From assembly GCA_943788245.1 (NCBI GenBank), contig CALSPN010000007.1:111446-151682 (forward strand): DNA of 40,237 nt. The letters run 5' to 3'. Below the pieces are notes generated by a model. That model ran no database searches. It was given only the letters and a program-made list of their open reading frames with translations, and was not told where the DNA came from. Origin of the DNA: an uncultured Verrucomicrobiae bacterium (GTDB lineage: Bacteria > Verrucomicrobiota > Verrucomicrobiia > Limisphaerales > AAA164-E04). This document shows positions 19,562-27,527 of the stretch, piece by piece. The translations under genes were made by a program, and so were the position numbers. How positions within the stretch are numbered: position 1 is the first letter of the stretch; the number at the start of each line of letters is the position of its first letter.

Positions 19562-19691
19562 TTGCTAGGCCACTTTTGCAGCATGCACTCGATCCCCAAT
19601 AAGCCAATGGCCAATAAAATGAGGCGATAGGAGGCGAGCGTAACTCGCAGCCCTGCAGCTGAAAGCCCCTACACCTGAAACAATACAATCC

Positions 19692-21613
19692 ATGGAATCT
19701 CTCCAAAATTTAATTGCTGACGCCAGCGCAAAAGGTCAGGGCCAGAATGCAGCTTTAATCAGCTTCGCAATTTACATGCTCTTCGTTTTTTGCCCTTGCC
19801 TGGCTGGCCGGAAGGATTCGCAGCAAAAAAGAATTCGTCAGTGAGTATTTTCTTGGGAGCCGCGGCTTGGGGGTTTGGGCTTTTGCGCTCACCTTCGCTG
19901 CCACCAATGCATCCGGAGGTAGCTTCATGGGGTTTCCTGCATTGATTTATACGCACGGCTGGGTCCTCGCGCTTTGGATTGCAGGTTACATGATCGTCCC
20001 CCTGGTCACCACTGGTTTGCTTGCCAAACGTCTCAATCAAGTTTCGCGCAAAGCCAATGCGGTCACGGTGCCAGACATTCTGCGAGCCAGATTTGGAAGC
20101 GCATCTGTCGGTTTGGTAGCGACATCCTTACTGACCTTTTTCATGTTCTTTTATCTCTTGGCGCAGTTCAAGGGAGGGAGCGTCATTCTCGCAACCTTAC
20201 TTGAAGATTTAGATTTTTTTCAATCCGCTGTGACCTGGGTTGCAAGCTGGAAAGGAAATTTCTTTTTAACTCAATCCACGGAACCTGATTATCTCCTTTG
20301 CCTGATGCTTTTTGCCACTACAGTCATTGTTTACACGACTTATGGGGGATTCCGTGCGGTGGTTTGGACTGACGTCATGCAAGGGCTGGTCATGGTGATA
20401 GGCGTTATGGTCATGCTCGTGCTGGCCCTGAGTCAGGTCGGGGGGCTAAGCAAGGCAACCGAGCAACTTGCCGAAATGAAGCCTCCCCAAATGGGAACGA
20501 TCACCATTCAGTGGAAGTCTTCGTTGACGGAAAAACTCTCCATTCAAAAAGGCACCTGGATGCATACCGACGATCAACGCGTCGTCCGGATTGCCAACCA
20601 TGTCGTCATAGAGCCCGACACACCAACAACTCCCGAGCTTGAAGTGCTCATACAACCCGACCCAGGCCAGAAAGTGAAAAACAAAGCGCTGAACCTTTCC
20701 GAGTGGGGGTCGCGTGAACATCACTTCTACCCTTCCCTATGCGCGTGGTGACGGACAAAAAGGGGTCTATGTCACGCCCCCGGGGCCAAGCAAAAACGAG
20801 GATATGGGCTTTTTGTCACTGGGCATGGCTTTTAGCTTTTTTGTTTTCTGGGCTTTCGGAGGGGCCGGCCAACCAAGTAACATGGTGCGTCAAATGGCCT
20901 TCACTGACAGTCGCGTTTTGAAACGTTCTATCGTACTTGTCTCCGTTTACTACACCGCCATTTATTTCCCATTGATCATTATTTTCTGCTGTGCTCGGGT
21001 CATTCTGCCCGGCATGGAAATCGAGCCGGATCGTATCATGCCGGCACTGGCACGCACATTGTCCGAAAATGCAGGCATGCCCTGGCTGACTGGGCTTATC
21101 GTTGCCGCACCTTTTGCAGCCGTCATGAGCAGTGTGGATAGTTTCTTATTGATGGTATCCTCAGGCGTTGTCCGCGACGTTTACCATCATCATCTCAACC
21201 CCAACGCCTCTGAGAAGAGAGTCAAGTGGTTGACTTATATTGTCACAGCCGTCATCGGCGTGGCAGCCGTCATGGCGGTTTTGAATCCGCCACAATATTT
21301 ACAGAACTTGATCGTGTTTGCTACCGGAGGACTCGCAGGTTGTTTCCTCATGCCCATGGCACTGGCACTTTATTGGCCGGGGATCACGAGAGCTGGAATC
21401 ATTGCCGGCATGCTTGGAGGATGCATCACCCACCTGGTGCTCTACATTGCTGGCTACGTTATCCATCAGGAGTTCAAAGTCTACTCCTTCCTCAACATCC
21501 AACCCTTTCTCTGGGACATCATCGGGTCCACCCTCTTTGCGCTCCTTGTCTCAAAAACAACGAAACCCCTCGATGCATCTCTCATCGACCGCTTCTTCGG
21601 AAAACCCAAATAA
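19692..21613 (+). CDS. Sodium:solute symporter (SSS family), split by two frameshifts
   Basis: Polytopic transporter of the SSS family that couples solute uptake to sodium. Rebuilt length is 639 residues. The first break is at the T6 run 19786-19791 and the second at the G5 run 20705-20709; dropping one base from each gives one continuous protein. Recognisable segments include EYFLGSRGLGVWAFALTFAA, SGGSFMGFPALIYTHGW, YTTYGGFRAVVWTDVMQG, GQPSNMVRQMA and the sodium-site region IVAAPFAAVMSSVDSFLL. Between about residues 248 and 368 lies a long hydrophilic, beta-rich insertion (IQWKSSLTEKL, RVVRIANHVVIEP, ELEVLIQPDPG) not found in the 480-500 residue PanF type. The substrate is unknown. Confidence 0.88.
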
Positions 21614-21671
21614 TTGCAGAGAATCGATTAACGAAATCAGAAACCTCAATCTGGCAATTACTGGAACTGGT

Positions 21672-23180
21672 TTAATTTCCTGCAAGCCTCGCTCGAAACT
21701 GACGGAGTCTTTTTTCTTGATCCTTCTGGCTCGCGAGATTGAGCCATTCATTTGGATCGTTTTTGATGTTGTAGAGTTCTTCTTCTCCGCTGGCGTAGCG
21801 GATGTATTTCCACTGATGCCCAGTGATGGCTACGTTACCGGGATTGAACATGGTAAACACATGACGGTTAATTACGGTTCTGGGTGCGCGCATGAGCGGC
21901 ATGAGGGATTGACCACCGAGTCCCTTCTTCTCGGGAAGCTGGCAGATTTCTATCAACGTGGGATAAAGGTCTAGCAAACTCACGGGCTCATCACATGACT
22001 CCCCTCGAATCGCTTGTTTTTCATTGAGGGGAGGGACAATGATCAAAGGGACACGCGTCGATTCACGCCAACCGGTCCATTTACCCCAATGACGTTTTTC
22101 ACCTAAATGCCAACCGTGGTCACTCCACAAAATGACCCAGGTATTCTCGGCGTGTTTGGATTGTTCAAGTTGATCCAAGAGTCTCCCGAGCTGACGATCC
22201 ACGTAGGTCATACAGGCAAGATAAGCTCGCACGGCCTCACGCCATTGGTCCGATTTTTCTACAATCTCGTGAGAACCTGCAGTGATCGGTTCCAGCGCCC
22301 ATTGTTTGCCTGCGGCTCCTATGTCCCCCAAATCTTTTGCCAACACGGACGGTAACTGAATCTGATCAGCAGAAGGGTAAACATCAAAATCCTGCTGAGG
22401 TGCAAAGAGCGGTATATGAGGGCGGTAGTAGCCGACTCCCATGAAAAAGGGCTGATCATGTTCTGATTTCAATTGTGACATCGCCCAATCGGTGATCTGC
22501 GTGTCCCCCATTTCCCGATCCTCCACATCAAAAGGCCCCCAATCAAATGACTCTCCTGATGCTTTGGAGGGATTGCGTTCACTTGGAAGTCCGTTCAAAG
22601 GCAACACATAATCATGCCCTCCTGGACCGTTTTGAATGACGTGCTTTGGATGCTCACTTCCTTTGCTTGGTAATTCCAATGCGGTATAGCTAGCCTGCCC
22701 GGATGAGAATGGACTCCATCGTTGGTGTATTTCAAATGCGTGCTGGAAATATTCCGTGCCGTCTCCATGGAAAAGCTTCCCCGTTCCAAACGTTTTGTAG
22801 CCTTGATCGGCAATATATTGCGGTAAGAGATCGCTTCGCGGATAGTCATTGATGATGTCCCGACTTTGATTGGACCATGCGCCCGTCTGTTGTGGTCGTT
22901 TTCCGGTGAACACAGCTGAACGTGATGGGCGACAGGCAGGAGCGACGCAATGGGCATTCGTAAACAACACCCCTCGCTCGGCGAGCCTATCCATATTCGG
23001 TGTTTGAGCCTGAGGGTGTCCATTCATACACCCAATCCAATCATTTAAATCGTCCACCGCAATAAATAGTACATTCGGGGCGGTGGCTCTGATGTCCGGC
23101 ATTGCAATCAGAACCAAAGCTAAAAGAGCCACCCTTCCAAATAAGGACTCAAAGAATCGATAAGACACGTTTGAAATCAC
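21672..23180 (-). CDS. Secreted sulfatase, iduronate-2-sulfatase-like
   Basis: 502-residue exported sulfatase. A signal peptide (about 13-34) precedes NVLFIAVDDLNDWIGCMNGHPQ, a form of the metal-binding motif typical of iduronate-2-sulfatase-like enzymes, then PACRPSRSAVFTGKRPQQTG with C83 in the C-X-P-S-R formylglycine motif. FGTGKLFHG, SDHGWHLGEKRHWGKWTGW and the closing GEEELYNIKNDPNEWLNLA are also of that group. It starts with GTG at 23180, overlapping the stop of the upstream sulfatase by four bases (GTGA), so the two are translationally coupled. It is convergent with the symporter, 58 bases away. A glycosaminoglycan-like or sulfated-fucan substrate is possible but unproved. Confidence 0.94.
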   Translation of the reverse strand: MISNVSYRFFESLFGRVALLALVLIAMPDIRATAPNVLFIAVDDLNDWIGCMNGHPQAQTPNMDRLAERGVLFTNAHCVAPACRPSRSAVFTGKRPQQTGAWSNQSRDIINDYPRSDLLPQYIADQGYKTFGTGKLFHGDGTEYFQHAFEIHQRWSPFSSGQASYTALELPSKGSEHPKHVIQNGPGGHDYVLPLNGLPSERNPSKASGESFDWGPFDVEDREMGDTQITDWAMSQLKSEHDQPFFMGVGYYRPHIPLFAPQQDFDVYPSADQIQLPSVLAKDLGDIGAAGKQWALEPITAGSHEIVEKSDQWREAVRAYLACMTYVDRQLGRLLDQLEQSKHAENTWVILWSDHGWHLGEKRHWGKWTGWRESTRVPLIIVPPLNEKQAIRGESCDEPVSLLDLYPTLIEICQLPEKKGLGGQSLMPLMRAPRTVINRHVFTMFNPGNVAITGHQWKYIRYASGEEELYNIKNDPNEWLNLASQKDQEKRLRQFRARLAGN

Positions 23181-24637
23181 GGAAATGACTTTCTTAAGGC
23201 CAGTGCTTTTTCAATGGCCTGTTTTTCTGCAACGGGATCAAATGAGGGATTACGATCTGAGGGAATGGGGGCCCCTGTTTTTTGACGCCATTCTTTCATG
23301 ATCCCATGCAGTTTCCGCAGTGTTTCAGGGTGCGAATTCGCCAGGTTCCTGGACTCACCAATGTCTTGCTTGAGGTTGTACAATTCCAGGTCACCTGATT
23401 CAAAAAACTCCATCAATTTCCAGTCACCATGCCGAACGACCCCGACGGGTCGCGATCGAAACAAAGGATCTCTTTGTTCGAACGGGCCTTTGCCACCATA
23501 ACTCTGTAAATAAGCAGGAAAATGCCAGAACAAGGAACGCTCGGAAAGTGTTCCTCCCTTGAACAAGGGAACAAGATTGAGTCCATCCTGAACCTGACCG
23601 TCCTTGGCAGTCGCACCGGTCATCTCAAGGAATGTGGGATACAAATCCACTCCAATAATGTGGGTCTCATTGATCGTGCCAGCCTCTACAACTCCCGGCC
23701 ATTTGACAAAAAATGGCTCACGGATGCCACCTTCGTAATAGGCACCTTTGTATCCTTTCAATGGAGCCATGTCCGTTGCCGGCCCGTATCCACCGTTATC
23801 GGAAAAGAAAACAATCGCTGTTTGATTGGTCAAACCCAGTTCCTCCAATTTCGTTACGATGCGCCCTACTCCATCGTCCACAGCCTGTATCATGGTTGCC
23901 ATTTTAGCATTATGATGAAGTCTGCCCGGGGTCTTGGATTCGTATTTGTCCAGGAGATCTTTTTTTGCCTGAATCGGTGTGTGAACCGCAAACATCGTGA
24001 GATATAAAAACCAGGGCTGGTCCTTGCTGGACTCAATAAAAGAAACGGCTCTCCTGGATAGTGTGGTAGTCACAAATTCATCCTCGGGCACGTCCTGCAA
24101 TCCCGGGACTTTACCATGCGGTGGATAGTAACCACGTGGCGGCCCTCCAGAGTGCGTGCCGCCTACGTTCACATCGAACCCATAAGGTATCGGATCATCA
24201 GACAAATGCCACTTCCCCATGGTAGCCGTGCGATAACCTGCTTTTTGAATGCGATGAGCCCAGGTCTGAATATCGGTGCGTAGTGTATCAGTTCCCGGAA
24301 TGTGATTCAGTCGCCGGTGCTTGGCCTTCCCTCTGGGGCGGGTCCCCACATTGAAAACTTGATGTCGAGGGGTGTACTGACCACTTAACAAACTTGCTCT
24401 TGCCGGGGCACAATTGGCAGCTGCGGAGTAGGCTTGTGTGAATATCATGCCCTCGCGCGCCAATCGGTCGAGATGGGGTGTTTCGTAAAAATCAGACCCC
24501 ATATAGCTGGTGTCTTTCCAACCAAAATCATCAAGAAAAATGAAGAGAATGTTCGGGCGCTCAGAGCTCTGAGCATGCAAGGCATCACAAATTAAGAGCG
24601 AGCACAAAACCGTTAAGACAGATTTGATTTTCATCAT
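23177..24637 (-). CDS. Secreted sulfatase (S1 family)
   Basis: 486-residue exported sulfatase. The signal peptide (SVLTVLCSLLICDALHAQ) is followed by NILFIFLDDFGWKDTSYMGS with metal-binding Asp pair, ANCAPARASLLSGQYTPRH with C76 in a C-X-P-A-R motif, MGKWHL, FFSDNGG (metal Asp-Asn) and a closing LELYNLKQDIGESRNLA. The Ala-for-Ser form of the motif is common in this family and is compatible with formylglycine formation. I used the ATG at 24637; the longer frame adds 19 residues before the signal peptide. Its stop overlaps the start of the next sulfatase, so they form a two-gene operon likely acting on one sulfated glycan. Confidence 0.94.
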   Translation of the reverse strand: MMKIKSVLTVLCSLLICDALHAQSSERPNILFIFLDDFGWKDTSYMGSDFYETPHLDRLAREGMIFTQAYSAAANCAPARASLLSGQYTPRHQVFNVGTRPRGKAKHRRLNHIPGTDTLRTDIQTWAHRIQKAGYRTATMGKWHLSDDPIPYGFDVNVGGTHSGGPPRGYYPPHGKVPGLQDVPEDEFVTTTLSRRAVSFIESSKDQPWFLYLTMFAVHTPIQAKKDLLDKYESKTPGRLHHNAKMATMIQAVDDGVGRIVTKLEELGLTNQTAIVFFSDNGGYGPATDMAPLKGYKGAYYEGGIREPFFVKWPGVVEAGTINETHIIGVDLYPTFLEMTGATAKDGQVQDGLNLVPLFKGGTLSERSLFWHFPAYLQSYGGKGPFEQRDPLFRSRPVGVVRHGDWKLMEFFESGDLELYNLKQDIGESRNLANSHPETLRKLHGIMKEWRQKTGAPIPSDRNPSFDPVAEKQAIEKALALRKSFP

Positions 24638-25209
24638 AGGGTTCACATTGACATCAAAGCCTGCTTGCAGATGTGAGTCAACGGAATGATGCAAGACTTA
24701 CCTTTTTTACGCTTACAGTGGAATTTAAGTTTTCTTATGGGTTTTAAGGAGAATGCAATTGCGAGGAAATCTATATTCAAGACATTTAAGTAACGGCAGA
24801 AAAACACACTCCCTCAACTTCCCTGAAAGCCCAATAGCTGGTAATCTATTTAATGGCACGGTAACAGCTTCAGCTTAGCATCGAAGGCCTGCCAAATCTG
24901 CCTACTCATTTCCTTGAACCCAAATAACAGTCATGCCTTAAAGTCTTTCAAACAACCTTAAGTGATGGTATGGTTCCAAAAAGATGAGGAAGTCTTCTCT
25001 ATTATCTGTCATTCAGTAGGACAGCGATGCTACGCGGCCAAAACACACCCATATGCAACAGGGTAAGTTAATGATGAGGATATTCAGGGACCTGCGGAAG
25101 CAGACCTATGCAAATTTAATTTCCCACTTGGTCTGGATTGCACTGTAAACAAACACAAGCTTAGTTTCAGATTGAACAATTTCACGCTCTAGTTTACTAA
25201 AGAATACTT
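24638..25209. other. Long intergenic region between divergent genes
   Basis: About 570 bases between the sulfatase pair (-) and the isochorismatase-like gene (+). No gene was recognised. Promoters for both sides must lie here. The best-looking pair for the plus strand is TTGAAC at 25172-25177 and TACTAA at 25195-25200 with a 17-base spacer, but this would put the transcription start almost at the ATG, so I do not call it. Confidence 0.5.
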
Positions 25210-26154
25210 ATGTATCCCATCATTTCAAAACTCCGCAGGAAGTCATACCGTCTGGCTCTTTTGGCTGGGGCATCATTGTTGATTCTCATGACACACGTTC
25301 AAGCTGCCAGTTCCGCATTTGATATGACCCTGCGTGAGCGGGTTAAATCTTCAGACACCAATTCTGGTTACCAGATCAACAATATCCAACAAACATGGAA
25401 CTCGAGAGAGACCGCGGTTATTGTTTGTGACATGTGGGATTTGCATCATTGTAAAAATGCAGTGACCCGCGTGGGTGAGATGTCACCGCGAATGAATGAA
25501 GTGCTGATCAAAGCAAGGAAAGCAGGAGTACTTATCATTCACTCTCCCAGCAGTTGCATGGATTTTTACGAAGGGCATCCAGGTAGGCTGAAAGCAAAAA
25601 ATGCTCCTACTGCACCCAACCTCCCGGAAGACATTGGAGCCTGGTGCTACGTCATCCCCGAAGAAGAGCAAGGAGTTTACCCCATTGATCAATCAGATGG
25701 CGGTGAGGATGACGATCCCGTTGAGCACGCAGCATGGGCGAAATACCTGGAGAGCATCGGCAGGAACCCCAGGGCCCCCTGGATCAGGCAGGTGGACACA
25801 TTGCAAATCGACTCAAGCGATGCCATCACTGACGATGGCAAGGAGGTGTGGAATTTATTGGAACAGCACAAGATCAAAAATGTCATCCTTCTGGGAGTGC
25901 ATACCAACATGTGTGTTCTGGGGCGTCCATTCGGTTTAAGGCAAATGGCAAAGAATGGTAAAAATGTCGTCCTCATGCGCGACATGACAGATACGATGTA
26001 CAACCCAAAAATGTGGCCCTATGTGGATCATTTTCAAGGCACCGAGTTGATAGTGGAGCACATCGAAAAGTACGTCTGCCCAACTGTCACGTCTGATCAG
26101 CTACTGGGAGACAAACCCTTTCATTTCAAAGGAGATCCCAGAGCCGGCCTTTGA
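25210..26154 (+). CDS. Secreted isochorismatase-like cysteine hydrolase
   Basis: 314-residue protein of the isochorismatase/nicotinamidase fold. Residues 12-33 form a signal peptide (LALLAGASLLILMTHVQAA), so it is exported, unlike most cytoplasmic members. The catalytic Asp is D74 in VIVCDMWD and the nucleophile C235 lies in LGVHTNMCVLGRPFGLRQMA. The middle (about 115-200) carries a large insertion with YEGHPGRLK and an acidic SDGGEDDDP stretch. Exported members of this kind occur beside sulfatase and PSCyt/PSD1 genes in Verrucomicrobiota and Planctomycetota. The substrate is unknown: amide or ester hydrolysis of a small molecule is expected. It is convergent with the next gene. Confidence 0.88.
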   Translation: MYPIISKLRRKSYRLALLAGASLLILMTHVQAASSAFDMTLRERVKSSDTNSGYQINNIQQTWNSRETAVIVCDMWDLHHCKNAVTRVGEMSPRMNEVLIKARKAGVLIIHSPSSCMDFYEGHPGRLKAKNAPTAPNLPEDIGAWCYVIPEEEQGVYPIDQSDGGEDDDPVEHAAWAKYLESIGRNPRAPWIRQVDTLQIDSSDAITDDGKEVWNLLEQHKIKNVILLGVHTNMCVLGRPFGLRQMAKNGKNVVLMRDMTDTMYNPKMWPYVDHFQGTELIVEHIEKYVCPTVTSDQLLGDKPFHFKGDPRAGL

Positions 26155-26237
26155 GTTTACAGACGATCGGCAAGGTCATCAAGGGACAGGGAACAACCAG
26201 TCCCTCCATGGGATGAGCGGGAAACTCTGCTCGTGAC

Positions 26238-27389
26238 TTACTGACGAGCAAGGGAATGGATGGCTTTACCCGTTTCATCACATACGCGCAGCTGGAATTC
26301 CCATTCAATGGTCCAATCTTCTACCTGCTCGTTTTGACAGATTTTAACCACGATGTCATTCCGTCCCGCACGGAGGCCGGCATCCATGATGTATTGATCG
26401 ATCTTCATTCCGCGATGATATTCATCCCGCCCAAAAAGAAGCTCGCCGTTGAGCCATACCTTCCAGGCATTTTTACAACCCAACCTTAACTGCACAGGCC
26501 GCTCCTGATCAGAAATAAAGGCATGATGCGCGTATGCGGTGACTTCCTTCTGATATCCTGCATAGGCATCATTGATATCAATCATCCCAAATCGATCATC
26601 GCTACTCAACGATTCCCAGGACACCTCACCACTTTTCCCGTCAAATGTACCATCCAGCCGCAATTCTTTTTCAGGAGGGAAAACAGTTTCAAAGCCTCCT
26701 CGATCCAGATTATGGAAAGGACCGACAACTTTCCAATCGGTGATGAACCCCAGCAAATCAGGGATATCAACAGTGTATTCCATTTTTTCAAGTTCATCAG
26801 CCAAAGCTCTGATCTGTATAACATCACGAGCATATTGGAGCGCCTGCCGAAAGATCACTTTTGCTGTGGAAGCTTGATTGTCAGACAAGGCCTCGTTACC
26901 TGAAGCAATCCACTGATCAACCGCCTTTTCTCTCAGGTCATTTGACGGATCATTCAACATCCCGCGAAGCAAGATTTCTCCTGCTTTGGTATCACTGTTT
27001 TGAATTAGTTCGAAACACAAAGATCGCGCTCTGGGCGCATTCTCATCATTCAGCAGAAATTCGGTCAAATCCATCAAAGGAAGAGGCGAATCCGTCTTGA
27101 ATGCAAGATGAACAATGCTTTCAATGGAAGATCGAAGCCAATTCTGAGCCAAAGGAGAGGCTCCCTTCATGCCTGTCAATATCGTGACAAGAGTATCAGG
27201 GGCCTGTTTACCAAGCGAATGTGATGCTGCTGAAGCATCACGATTTCCAAGCCCTTCGATGGATACGGCGCGAATGGTCTTGATCCAAGCGCTTAGCTCT
27301 GGTTGCGAAGCGGCTCCTTGCAAATGCTGAGTGAGCCCCATGGACATAAAAATCAACACCACAGAAAAGGACTTAGAAAAGTATCTCAT
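26238..27389 (-). CDS. Secreted protein with HEAT-like helices and a beta-sandwich C-terminal domain
   Basis: 383-residue protein of no named family. The signal peptide (SVVLIFMSMGLTQHLQGAA) indicates export. Residues about 30-195 are helical and repeat-like (TEFLLNDENAPRARSLCFELI, RGMLNDPSNDLREKAVDQW), similar to HEAT repeats. From about 210 the protein is beta-rich: DWKVVGPFHNLDRGGFETVFPPE, then VQLRLGCKNAWKVWLNGELLFGRDEYHRG and GRNDIVVKICQ, a pattern of galactose-binding-like sandwich domains that often cap secreted sugar-active proteins. I chose the ATG at 27389, at the signal peptide, over the longer frame to 27524 that approaches the divergent neighbour. Function unknown; binding of a glycan is an inference. 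Confidence 0.8.
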   Translation of the reverse strand: MRYFSKSFSVVLIFMSMGLTQHLQGAASQPELSAWIKTIRAVSIEGLGNRDASAASHSLGKQAPDTLVTILTGMKGASPLAQNWLRSSIESIVHLAFKTDSPLPLMDLTEFLLNDENAPRARSLCFELIQNSDTKAGEILLRGMLNDPSNDLREKAVDQWIASGNEALSDNQASTAKVIFRQALQYARDVIQIRALADELEKMEYTVDIPDLLGFITDWKVVGPFHNLDRGGFETVFPPEKELRLDGTFDGKSGEVSWESLSSDDRFGMIDINDAYAGYQKEVTAYAHHAFISDQERPVQLRLGCKNAWKVWLNGELLFGRDEYHRGMKIDQYIMDAGLRAGRNDIVVKICQNEQVEDWTIEWEFQLRVCDETGKAIHSLARQ

Positions 27390-27527
27390 GATGTGGGAAT
27401 CATCGCTCAAACATACAAAAATGCGCAATGCAAATATGAAAGCGGTTAAAATCATTCTGCAATCAAGAATAGCACCAAACAATCTGGACAAGCTGAGTGA
27501 TGACAATAATATAGTCATGATCAATCC

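Noticed and set aside
19634..19648. A small GCGAG/CTCGC hairpin before the symporter gene, reminiscent of a REP element
   Set aside because: The stem is only 5 bp and I saw no other copy in the window.
25172..25200. A TTGAAC and TACTAA pair with 17-base spacing before the isochorismatase-like gene
   Set aside because: Only partial matches to a sigma-70 promoter, and transcription would begin almost at the start codon.
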